From CAYHHI01 sp964356335 (GTDB lineage Bacteria > Arandabacterota > Arandabacteria > Arandabacterales > Arandabacteraceae): a DNA stretch of 64,000 bases. Every line of letters begins with the position of its first letter. The stretch's first letter is position 1. Shown in pieces: positions 53,468 through 61,237 of the stretch. A program made the position numbers and the translations under genes. The stretch is from assembly GCA_964356335.1 (NCBI GenBank), contig CAYHHI010000015.1:1-64000 (forward strand). Direction: 5' to 3'. The notes under the pieces are model-generated. The model was not told where the DNA came from and searched no databases. It saw only the letters and a program-made list of their open reading frames with translations.

Positions 53468-55483
53468 TTGAAGAAGACTATACTTGCCGGCTTTGCGCTT
53501 CTATTCTTAGCATTTGCCCCATGCCATGCATACAACGCCTACTACGCCAATCTGCACTCCCATACTTCTTACTCCGACGGGATAGGTACGCCCACCGAGG
53601 CATATCAATATGCCCGTGACAGTGCGGATGTGGATGTCCAGGCCTTGACTGATCACACGCATATGATGACCTCAACTGAGTATTCCACCATGCGATCCGT
53701 CGCGGCCACGTATACGCAGGATGGGGTGTTCGTGGCTCTCGCGGGGCAGGAACACGGAAATCTGAGCACATCAACGACAGGAGCCTTCGGCCACGTCAAC
53801 TTCTATGAGGCGACCGCGCTGATTCCTCAGTATGACAACGGCGGCAAAGATTTCCGCCTTAACTTGAGCGGGACCTACTCATGGATTTTCAGCCACACCG
53901 ACGGCATAACGGGGGCCAAACTCTTCGGTGCCTTCAATCATCCCTACCCTGGTGCTGGAACTGGAGCGGATGCTCAGTTCCACGATTTCGCTTACTCGGT
54001 GACGGGCGACTCGGCAATGTCCCTGTTTGAGATCAGAAATGGAAGGCGCTCGGAGAGCTACGAGGCCGAGTACCTCGAGGCTCTTGCCAAGGGATGGCAC
54101 GTGGGCGCTGTTGCCAATCAGGACAACCACGAAGGCATGTGGGGAGACTCCCCGAATCCGAATAGCGGAAACGATATCTACCTGACGGGGATTCTATCAA
54201 ATAGTCTTGCGAAGGCGGCGATACTGGCGGCTCTCAAGGACCGCCGGACCTTTGCCGTGGAAGTCAATCCCCCGACGGATCGCATGGCAGTCCTTTTCCA
54301 GTGCGAAGGTCACTGGATGGGGGACATCTTCCAGACGGCAGCGGACACGGTCCACTTTGACATCACCATTTCGGCTCCGAACAATTTCATCTCAGTTGCC
54401 CTGATAAGAAATGGTGTCCAGATCGCGAGCGTGAGCCCCGGATCGAATAACTATAACTGGCTTCCCAAGGATAGACCGCCGATGGGCGAGAACTATTACT
54501 TCGTGAAAGCTCAGCAGACCGACGGCGACTATCTCTGGTCGAGCCCGATCTGGGTCATAAGCACCAACGGCGGCTGGAATTCCATAAGTCAGATCAATGA
54601 GGACAATGGCAACGGCGAACCGATAATGCTGGGGCAGATGGTCACCGTTAAGGGCGTTGCCACTGTGTCAACCGGCATATTCTCGACTGTTAACAATGAC
54701 ATCTTCATTCAAGATGCGACAGGTGGGGTGAACGTTTACAAGCTCAGCACCCAGTCCCCGAATGTCCAAGTCGGGGACAGCGTTATGGTAAAGGGCTATG
54801 TTGACGAGTACTGCGGTCTCACCAGGATAACGAGCCCTACCATCACCCCTGAAGTTGCGGGTGTTGGTGCTCCCACTCCGAGGCTCCTGACTACGGCCGA
54901 GATTAACTCCAGTGGAGAGACCTATGAGGGCTCGCTCGTGAAGATCCAGGGAGCTCTGATCACCGGTGGCACCTGGCCGGCGCTTGGTTCCGACGGAAGC
55001 GTCACAATCGATGACGGAAGCGGCGGGTGCGCCCTCTTTATCGACAAGGACACCGACATAGACGGTACGGGCCAGCCGACCTGTAGGATTGACGCGATCG
55101 GGATTCTCACTCAGTATGACACATCATTTCCCTACTGGTCTGGCTACCGGTTGACTCCGCGCTCAACCGCAGACATACCGTGCTCTCCGGAGTCCGGGAT
55201 TCCGATTCCTGACCGGGGTTCCGTGTCGAGTATCCACCCCAACCCGGCAAAGGGCGAACTGACAATATCGTTTGGCAAGGGCGCCGCCGATAGTCCCAAG
55301 CAGGTCTTCTTCTACGACGTGAGGGGTCGCGTGGTGAAGGAAGCCATGTCATCAGCAGGGACAGCCTTCCTTGACTGGAAGGGGGACGACTCACAGGGGA
55401 GGGCGCTGCCAAGCGGCATCTATTTCGTCGTGATCAAGTCCGGGGCTGGTGAGGAGACTGCCAAGGTCGTACTGGTAAGATAA
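53468..55483 (+). CDS. Secreted PHP-domain metallohydrolase with OB-fold and FlgD-like domains
   Basis: A 671-residue secreted protein. The signal peptide ends in CHA (residue 21). The PHP domain (about 25-350) begins YANLHSHTSYSDGIGTPTEA, with His30 and His32 as first metal ligands, and continues with VQALTDHTHMMT, AGQEHGNLS, FGAFNHPYPG and ANQDNHEGMW, giving further His and Asp ligands. An OB-fold region (about 375-570) repeats the VTVKGVATVSTGIFSTV / GDSVMVKGYVDEYC pattern of the proteins at 25426 and 26484. A FlgD-like Ig domain closes the protein (VFFYDVRGRVVKEAM, LDWKGDDSQGRALPSGIYFV). PHP domains are phosphoesterases, and CehA/McbA-type exported members are known; a nuclease or nucleotidase role is plausible but unproven. 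The start is TTG 53468 behind GAGGTGTG. Confidence 0.8.
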   Translation: MKKTILAGFALLFLAFAPCHAYNAYYANLHSHTSYSDGIGTPTEAYQYARDSADVDVQALTDHTHMMTSTEYSTMRSVAATYTQDGVFVALAGQEHGNLSTSTTGAFGHVNFYEATALIPQYDNGGKDFRLNLSGTYSWIFSHTDGITGAKLFGAFNHPYPGAGTGADAQFHDFAYSVTGDSAMSLFEIRNGRRSESYEAEYLEALAKGWHVGAVANQDNHEGMWGDSPNPNSGNDIYLTGILSNSLAKAAILAALKDRRTFAVEVNPPTDRMAVLFQCEGHWMGDIFQTAADTVHFDITISAPNNFISVALIRNGVQIASVSPGSNNYNWLPKDRPPMGENYYFVKAQQTDGDYLWSSPIWVISTNGGWNSISQINEDNGNGEPIMLGQMVTVKGVATVSTGIFSTVNNDIFIQDATGGVNVYKLSTQSPNVQVGDSVMVKGYVDEYCGLTRITSPTITPEVAGVGAPTPRLLTTAEINSSGETYEGSLVKIQGALITGGTWPALGSDGSVTIDDGSGGCALFIDKDTDIDGTGQPTCRIDAIGILTQYDTSFPYWSGYRLTPRSTADIPCSPESGIPIPDRGSVSSIHPNPAKGELTISFGKGAADSPKQVFFYDVRGRVVKEAMSSAGTAFLDWKGDDSQGRALPSGIYFVVIKSGAGEETAKVVLVR

Positions 55484-55638
55484 GGCCGTTTGTAGCCTGC
55501 AACTTCGCCTGTTCTTCATAGAGCGAATTATAGATCCCATGCCTGTCAGTGAGAGATCGGGGGCGTGCCATAGCCGGTTGGATCTATCAGGGGGATATCT
55601 GTCCTCGGCGCCCCAGTGGCCCTCAGAGCATATCTCAA

Positions 55639-55667
55639 TTGACCCCAGTGCCGGCTAGTGTTAGACT
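55639..55667 (+). promoter_or_regulatory. Possible promoter for DUF92 gene
   Basis: TTGACC (55639-55644), a 17-base spacer and TAGACT (55662-55667) lie about 104 bases before the ATG at 55771. No other feature was recognised in this 287-base gap. Confidence 0.45.
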
Positions 55668-55770
55668 GCGGGTGCTGGTTCAGGATTGGCCTGTTCGGTC
55701 GCCGCCTGTTTGAGTGACCGTCGGTTGTGCCTGACTTGTCGCTGAGGCCGCCACGGCTTTTTCGGGGATC

Positions 55771-56520
55771 ATGCGTCAGGCAGAAGCCGGTGAGGTGGAC
55801 TTGTACGAGATCGTCATCAAAATAGGCATGAGCATACTTCCCAACCTGGCACTCGGCCTCGCAGGGTATCTTACGCGGGCATTCGATCGTTCCGGGTTCC
55901 TGATGGGAGTCATTCTGGGAACACTTGTGACCTATGCTTTCGGTCTCGGGGGCTTTCTTGTCCTGCTGGGTTTTGTCGCCTTGGGGAGTGCAACCACCAG
56001 GGTGAGGTTCCGGCGGAAGCTTGCCCAGGGTATAAGTGAGCCTCATGGAGGAACGCGTACCTGGGCTAATGCTGTAGCCAACCTGGCGGTGCCGGCCTTT
56101 GGGGCTCTTGCGGCGATATTCAATCCTATGCCTGTGCTTAAGGTCTTCTTCACGGCGAGTGTTGCGACTGCGGCTTTTGATACGGTGGCCTCTGAGATGG
56201 GAAAAGCTCTCGCAGGCAAGACCCTCACGCTTCATGATATGAAAGTGAGGGAAGCTGGTGTGCCAGGAGGGATCTCGTTGGGCGGCACGATTTCGGGGGT
56301 GGTCGCCGCCGCGGCTGTCTCGCTGGTCGCATTCAGGTTCCATTTTGTCGATCCAGGGATGACAGCTTATGTCGTTCTTGCGGCCCTCCTCGCGATGGTG
56401 GCCGAGAGCTTGCTCAAATCTGCTTTGGGGCTGCGCTCGACTCACGTCGCCAACCTGACGAACACCCTGCTGGGCGGCCTGATCGCAACCCTTTTCTGGA
56501 CGGGCTTGCGCACGATGTGA
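55771..56520 (+). CDS. DUF92-family integral membrane protein
   Basis: A 249-residue membrane protein of the DUF92 (TIGR00297) family with about six or seven hydrophobic segments. Diagnostic sequences are GLGGFLVLLGFVALGSATTRVRF, GTRTWANAVANLAVPA, and SVATAAFDTVASEMGKALAG followed by GVPGGISLGGTISG, which form the conserved polar loops of the family. The plant homologue VTE6 is a phytyl-phosphate kinase; the bacterial function is not established. The ATG at 55771 is used, with CGGGGATC ahead of it; GTG 55795 is an alternative that would drop eight residues of polar tail. The DUF362 gene follows 108 bases later and may be co-transcribed. Confidence 0.9.
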   Translation: MRQAEAGEVDLYEIVIKIGMSILPNLALGLAGYLTRAFDRSGFLMGVILGTLVTYAFGLGGFLVLLGFVALGSATTRVRFRRKLAQGISEPHGGTRTWANAVANLAVPAFGALAAIFNPMPVLKVFFTASVATAAFDTVASEMGKALAGKTLTLHDMKVREAGVPGGISLGGTISGVVAAAAVSLVAFRFHFVDPGMTAYVVLAALLAMVAESLLKSALGLRSTHVANLTNTLLGGLIATLFWTGLRTM

Positions 56521-56628
56521 ACCCTCTGTGGCGGTTATGATGGAGAGGGTGTCACGGGAGTGCCCTAAGAGGAGGGCGATGCAGGGGAGGACGCGAACCG
56601 GGACGGACTTAGACCGGGAGGGACGTAG

Positions 56629-57543
56629 ATGGAGAGACGAGATTTCCTGAAGACTTCGCTGGCTTTTGCAGCCCTGCTTGCCGCCAAGCCTCCGGTTTCA
56701 TTCTCCGCCGAGGAAAAGGTCAAAGTCTTCGCTGCTAAAGGCGCTGCCAGGGGCACCATCAAGGACGCTGTCACCCGAGTGCTTTCGCCACTTGGCGGGA
56801 TCCAGAAGTTTGTGAAGAAGGGCAGCAAGGTCCTGCTCAAACCCAACTTCTCGTTTTCCACGCCTCCGGAGGCCGGGACATCAACAAGTCCCGAATTGGT
56901 GAGGACACTCGCTCTCATGTGCCGCGATGCAGGTGCCAGTAGCGTCATCGTTCTCGATAACACTATCAAGCAGTCCAAGATGTGTCTCGAGCGGACCGGG
57001 ATCGAGGCGGCTCTCAAGGATCTGGAGGATTTCGTGAGGATCGCAGTGCCGCAGCGGTTGGCAGAGTTCAGGGATGTTGACGTCCCAAAAGGCAAGGCCT
57101 TGAAGAAGGTGAAACTCGCCAATGATCTTTTCACCTCGGACGTCTATATAAGTCTCCCGGTGGCCAAGAGCCACGCCGCGACGGTTGTGACCTTCGGGCT
57201 CAAGAACCAGATGGGCCTGATTCTCGACCGCGGATCTTTTCACTCGAGCTATGACATCCACCAGGCCATAGCGGATCTCGGCACAGTGGCAAGGCCGCAT
57301 GTCACGATCCTTGATGCCACGCGGTGCCTCCAGACCGGTGGGCCGGGAGGGCCCGGCAAGGTTGTCGAGAAGGGGATCTTGGCCTGCTCGACCGATCCCG
57401 TTGCCCTTGATGCGTACGCCACGACGCTGGTTGAGTGGGGAGGCAAACCCACGACGCCCGCGGATGTGAAGCACATCATCTATGCATCGGCGCACGGGCT
57501 GGGAGTCTCGGACCTCGCGAAGATTGAAATCGTCGAGGTATGA
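56629..57543 (+). CDS. DUF362-family protein with twin-arginine-type signal
   Basis: A 304-residue DUF362 protein. The N terminus MERRDFLKTSLAFAALLAAK matches a twin-arginine signal (RRDFLK), so it is probably exported folded, perhaps with a cofactor. The body has SKVLLKPNFSFSTPPEAGTS followed by TSPELVRTLALMCRDAGASS, the canonical DUF362 start, and SLPVAKSHAATVVTFGLKNQ then MGLI, DATRCLQTGGPGGPGK and ACSTDPVALDAYA, all family-typical. No Cys clusters for an iron-sulfur cluster are present, unlike ferredoxin-fused members. The start follows GGGAGGGACGTAG. Function of the family is not known; members are often encoded near redox or anaerobic genes. Confidence 0.9.
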   Translation: MERRDFLKTSLAFAALLAAKPPVSFSAEEKVKVFAAKGAARGTIKDAVTRVLSPLGGIQKFVKKGSKVLLKPNFSFSTPPEAGTSTSPELVRTLALMCRDAGASSVIVLDNTIKQSKMCLERTGIEAALKDLEDFVRIAVPQRLAEFRDVDVPKGKALKKVKLANDLFTSDVYISLPVAKSHAATVVTFGLKNQMGLILDRGSFHSSYDIHQAIADLGTVARPHVTILDATRCLQTGGPGGPGKVVEKGILACSTDPVALDAYATTLVEWGGKPTTPADVKHIIYASAHGLGVSDLAKIEIVEV

Positions 57544-57798
57544 GGCATGATTCAATTCGGCGCGAGACATCTCCTCGACCAAATGAATGTGATACGGACT
57601 GGAGTGATTTCAGAATCGCAACCTCATGAGTCTGCACATGAGTCTGCAACCTTGCAACTTTGCAGGCCTGACCCCACTTTAGGCTTGACCGCAGTTCGCA
57701 GTTGTGGATAACTTAGCACCTGAGTTGCTTGGCCGCATAAGGTGAGCACCAAGCGCCGTGATCGTCCATAGACATAAGCCTAAGAGACAGGTGTGATC

Positions 57799-59130
57799 AT
57801 GTGGTTCAAGAAGAAACCGAGAGTTGTGGTTGTTGGCCTCGACGGCACGCCCTTGAGTTTTGTGCGAAAGAAGATGGCGGAGGGCGCTCTCCCTTCGTTC
57901 AAGAAGCTCTTCGATCAGGGCTCACTGATTGAGATAAACTCGGTTCACCCCTGTGTGTCCTGCGTCGCCTGGTCAAGCATGATGACAGGCAAGAACCCTG
58001 CAAAACACAACATATACGGCTTCATCGATAGGAAGCCCGGGACATATTCCATGTATCTCCCCAACTCCTCCACCATGACGAGCACTACCCTGTGGGAAAT
58101 CTTGAGCGATAAGGGTAGAAGCGTGATCGTGATGAATGTGCCCGTCACCTATCCTCCGCGAAGAGTGAACGGCTATCTTGTCTCCGGCTTTGACGCGCCG
58201 AGGATCGGAGGTGCAACCTACCCCGACACGCTCGCGCCGCGGCTCAAGACCCAGGGCTATGAGATAGACATAGACCCGTGGCGGGCAAGAGAGAACCTGG
58301 ACAATCTCTATCCCGACCTCATGCGCGTGTTCGAGGCGAGAACCAGCGCGTTCTTCAATCTCTACGAGGAAAAGAAGTGGGACTTCGCCATCCTCCATAT
58401 CATGGAGACTGACCGGCTCTATCACTTCATGTGGGAGCACATGGAGCAGGGACACCCCAAGTATGCCCAGCAATTCATGGACTTCCTCGGTGCTCTCGAC
58501 AAGTTCATTGGGAAGATCGATAGCGAGCTGGGCGATGATGTTACGCTTGCGGTCATGTCGGACCATGGCTTCTGCACGCTCAAGAAAGAGATCTTCTTGA
58601 ACAAGTTCCTCGAGGACAAGGGCTACCTTGCTTACAAGCCGGGCGAAGCCAAGTCGCTCGCGGACATCGATCCTGCAAGGACGCGAGCCTATGCGCTTGA
58701 TCCCGGAAGAGTCTTCATCAATCTCAAGGGAAGAGAGACCGAAGGAAGCGTGAGTCCGGATCAATATGCGGGTCTGAGGGATGAGCTGCGGAGCGCTCTT
58801 GCATCTCTCACGGATGAAGACGGCCACCGAGTGATCAAGGACGTCTTCGCCAGGGAGGAGATCTATCATGGCGAGAACCTCGAGGCTGCGGCCGATCTCA
58901 TCTTAAATCCTGTCAACGGCTACGATCCCAAAGGCGCTTTTGGGAAGAAGGTCCTCACCGGCAAGGGCCCCATCGTGGGCATGCACACCTATGATGATGC
59001 CATGCTCTTTGTGAAGGGACATGGGCTCAAGGCGGAAGGCGCGAGCGTGATGGACGTGGCACCAACCATCCTTGAGATCATGGAGATTGAGCGGCCATCT
59101 GATTTCGACGGCAAATCCCTACTGGCCTAA
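57799..59130 (+). CDS. AlkP-superfamily phosphodiesterase/phosphomutase-like protein
   Basis: A 443-residue alkaline-phosphatase-superfamily protein of the type I phosphodiesterase group. Metal ligand Asp15 (VVVVGLDGTP) and the nucleophile region HPCVSCVAWSSMMTGKNPAK are seen; by alignment with the enzyme at 59832 the nucleophile is Ser54 where the other has Thr. AVMSDHGFC gives the second metal site and ends with VAPTILEIMEIERPSDFDGK. No signal peptide, so it is cytoplasmic. GTG 57793 is two codons upstream; ATG 57799 is preferred. The protein lacks the usual C-terminal tail of this group. It converges with the sat-AlkP-cysC operon. The substrate is unknown. Confidence 0.88.
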   Translation: MWFKKKPRVVVVGLDGTPLSFVRKKMAEGALPSFKKLFDQGSLIEINSVHPCVSCVAWSSMMTGKNPAKHNIYGFIDRKPGTYSMYLPNSSTMTSTTLWEILSDKGRSVIVMNVPVTYPPRRVNGYLVSGFDAPRIGGATYPDTLAPRLKTQGYEIDIDPWRARENLDNLYPDLMRVFEARTSAFFNLYEEKKWDFAILHIMETDRLYHFMWEHMEQGHPKYAQQFMDFLGALDKFIGKIDSELGDDVTLAVMSDHGFCTLKKEIFLNKFLEDKGYLAYKPGEAKSLADIDPARTRAYALDPGRVFINLKGRETEGSVSPDQYAGLRDELRSALASLTDEDGHRVIKDVFAREEIYHGENLEAAADLILNPVNGYDPKGAFGKKVLTGKGPIVGMHTYDDAMLFVKGHGLKAEGASVMDVAPTILEIMEIERPSDFDGKSLLA

Positions 59131-59156
59131 CCCGACCTCTCCTCTCGTCTTTTCTT

Positions 59157-59193
59157 TCCCTCCCCATGTGGGAGAGGGGTAAGGGGTGAGGGT
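59157..59193. repeat. Widespread-type intergenic palindromic repeat
   Basis: CCCTCCCCATGTGGGAGAGGGG followed by TAAGGGGTGAGGG is an imperfect hairpin plus a G-rich tail between convergent genes. It resembles the CCCTCTCCC...GGGAGAGGG-GGGGTGAGGG repeat common to many bacteria. There is no T tract, so it is not a classic terminator. Confidence 0.6.
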
Positions 59194-59807
59194 TACTCTA
59201 TATACCCCAGCCCGCGTAGGCGTTCCTTGACCTTCTCTTCTTCCTCGTCGGTGTAGGTCTTGCCGCCCTTGCTTGTTGACTTGGGGATATAGCCCAAGGT
59301 CTCCATGGTGAGGAGCAGCTTGTTGACGCAGGTCTCGACGTCTTCCTTATCGGTCTGGAGAACGACTTCGGGCTTATCCGGCTCCTCGTAGGGCTGGTGC
59401 ACGCCCGCGATGTCGTTGATCTCACCTCGGTCGGCGCGCTTGTAGAGGCCCTTGGGGTCACGCTGCTTGCAGACCTCCAGCGGGCACTTGACGTACACCT
59501 CGACGAAGTGGTCAACCATGCCGCGCGCGCGATCGCGGTACTGTCTCAAGGGAGAGACGGCAGCGACAATCGCCGACACACCGTTTCTTGACAGGACCTT
59601 GCCCATGTAGGCAAGCCGCTTGGTATTGAAATCCCTGTCGCGCGGCGTATAGCCCAGGTCAGGGCTCAAGTTCGCCCGCACCTCGTCAGCATCGAGGTTC
59701 TCAACCTTTAGACCGCGGTCTCGAAGAGTCTTCTCGAGAGCCCGCGCAATCGTGGTCTTGCCGGAAGAGGCAACACCCGTGAACCATACCAGAACTCCCT
59801 TTTCCAT
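59193..59807 (-). CDS. cysC: Adenylylsulfate (APS) kinase with extra C-terminal tail
   Basis: A 204-residue APS kinase, which phosphorylates adenylyl sulfate to PAPS. The P-loop is GVASSGKTT at residues 11-19, followed by LDADEVRANLSPDLGYTPRD near 39-57 (APS binding), NGVSAIVAAVSPLRQYRDR, and CKQRDPKGLYKRADRGEINDIAG, all typical. The core ends near residue 174. Residues 181-204, TYTDEEEEKVKERLRGLGYI, form a tail not usual for CysC but closely like the 'E..V.ERLR.LGY' ending of many AlkP/sulfatase-superfamily proteins. It is the last gene of the sat-AlkP-cysC operon, 24 bases after the AlkP stop; its own stop runs into the palindromic repeat at 59157. Confidence 0.92.
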   Translation of the reverse strand: MEKGVLVWFTGVASSGKTTIARALEKTLRDRGLKVENLDADEVRANLSPDLGYTPRDRDFNTKRLAYMGKVLSRNGVSAIVAAVSPLRQYRDRARGMVDHFVEVYVKCPLEVCKQRDPKGLYKRADRGEINDIAGVHQPYEEPDKPEVVLQTDKEDVETCVNKLLLTMETLGYIPKSTSKGGKTYTDEEEEKVKERLRGLGYIE

Positions 59808-59831
59808 CTACATCCCCCTTTTTGGAGTCTC

Positions 59832-61220
59832 CTAAAGTGGCATTACCCTGCCTTCCATATCCTCAGGCACCTTGATGCCCATGGTGTGGAGTATGGTAGG
59901 CGCTACATCATAAATGGTTATGTTCTTGAGCTCCTTGCCGCGCTTGACCTTGGGGTCCCAGAGAATGAAGATGCCGTACTCATCATGGACGGCATCATCC
60001 GGCCCCACCTCGGTCTCGAAGGAGTGGATCGAATCGTGCCCGATGTTCCCCGTGGAGCGCCAGTAGAGATCGCCGAAGTAGATGATGAGGTCGGGCGCCT
60101 GGTCGAGGTTCGAGCCCTTATAGGCTTCCTGAGGCTTGATCACCCTTGTCCCAATGTTCTTGCCCTTCTCATCGGTTATGGCCTTGAGCTTAGCGATGAT
60201 CTCGTTTCGCACTTTCTCGTAGTCTTTGGGATCGACAATGCCCTTGGCTTCTCGGCCTTTCACATTGAGGAAGAGCCGCCCGTAGTAGCCACCCAGCCCC
60301 CACGCCATTGTATGCTCCCAGTCGATGCCCGCCTTCTCGAGTTTCACTATCTTGTCGGGTTTCTCTCGGAGCTTGAGGTAGCCTTCCTGGATCAGCCAAT
60401 CATTGATGTTGATGGCGCCCTCCATCTTCTTTGCGCCGTGATCCGAGACCACGATCACAACGGTATTATCATCCAGGAGCTTGAGGAGTTCGCCGATCCT
60501 CTTATCGATATACTGGTGGTACTCCTTGATCGCGTTCTCGTACTTGTTGCCGGCGACATGCTTTCTGTGGGTCTTGTCCATGAACTTCCAGAAGCCATGA
60601 TATATCCGGTCAATGCCCATCTCGACGAACATGTAGAACTGCGGGCTCTTGGTGAGGAAGGCCTCCACGAGATCGAACCGCTTCTTGGTCATGTCGTAGA
60701 TTTCCTTCAAGAGCGCGTCCTTGTCTTCGGTCCTGAATTCATCGCAGTCGAGGATGTAATTGCCCACCGCTGCCTTGATCTCGTCCTTGATGTATGAGGG
60801 ATAGGTGTAGTCGGCATCGGTATCGGGAGCCAGGAAGTCGGTGACCATGAAACCATTGACGGCCCTGGGCGGGTAGGTCTGGGGCACACCGATCATGCCC
60901 ACGTTGTGGCCTTCGCGCCCGATGATATCCCAGAGCAGGGGCTCCTTGATCACCGTGGAGTTCGCGATCCACACTTCCTCGTAGGAGTAGTTGCTGCGGT
61001 TCCTGAAGCCGAAGATGCCGAGCTTCCCCGGGTTCTTGCTCGTCATCATGCACATCCAGGCAGGGCAGGTGATGGGGGGGATGGTGCTGAAGAGCCGCCC
61101 CCAGGCGCCTTCCCCGACAAGCCGCTTGGTATTCGGCAGGTCATTTAGCCACTCGTCAAATACAAGTTTCGGCGCTGCGCAGTCCAGCCCGATCACCAGC
61201 ACCTTCCGTTTAGGCTCCAT
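59832..61220 (-). CDS. AlkP-superfamily phosphodiesterase encoded between sat and cysC
   Basis: A 462-residue AlkP-superfamily hydrolase. Metal ligand Asp13 (LVIGLDCAAP), candidate nucleophile Thr51 in PPITCPAWMCMMTSKNPGKL, and the second-site VVIVVSDHGAKKMEG are seen; ARGYY-type loops (WGLGGYYGRLFLNVKGREAK) and APTILHTMGIKVPEDMEGRV complete the family pattern. It ends right after MEGRVMPL without the usual C-terminal 'ERLR-LGY' helix. No signal peptide, hence cytoplasmic. It lies 17 bases after sat and 24 before cysC. The close linkage suggests it acts on a product of sulfate activation, for example a nucleotide such as PAP or APS, but that is inference. Confidence 0.88.
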   Translation of the reverse strand: MEPKRKVLVIGLDCAAPKLVFDEWLNDLPNTKRLVGEGAWGRLFSTIPPITCPAWMCMMTSKNPGKLGIFGFRNRSNYSYEEVWIANSTVIKEPLLWDIIGREGHNVGMIGVPQTYPPRAVNGFMVTDFLAPDTDADYTYPSYIKDEIKAAVGNYILDCDEFRTEDKDALLKEIYDMTKKRFDLVEAFLTKSPQFYMFVEMGIDRIYHGFWKFMDKTHRKHVAGNKYENAIKEYHQYIDKRIGELLKLLDDNTVVIVVSDHGAKKMEGAININDWLIQEGYLKLREKPDKIVKLEKAGIDWEHTMAWGLGGYYGRLFLNVKGREAKGIVDPKDYEKVRNEIIAKLKAITDEKGKNIGTRVIKPQEAYKGSNLDQAPDLIIYFGDLYWRSTGNIGHDSIHSFETEVGPDDAVHDEYGIFILWDPKVKRGKELKNITIYDVAPTILHTMGIKVPEDMEGRVMPL

Positions 61221-61237
61221 CTAAGTCTCCTTATTGG

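Noticed and set aside
57703..57711. Perfect DnaA-box 9-mer (TGTGGATAA).
   Set aside because: A single copy is expected by chance about once in two windows of this size; no AT-rich region or further boxes are nearby, so it is not an origin.
57685..57714. Possible promoter TTGACC-N18-TAACTT before the AlkP gene at 57799.
   Set aside because: The -10 box is poor and the spacing is 18; not strong enough to list as a feature.
59157..59193. Bidirectional terminator between convergent genes.
   Set aside because: The hairpin lacks a T tract on both sides and resembles a dispersed palindromic repeat.
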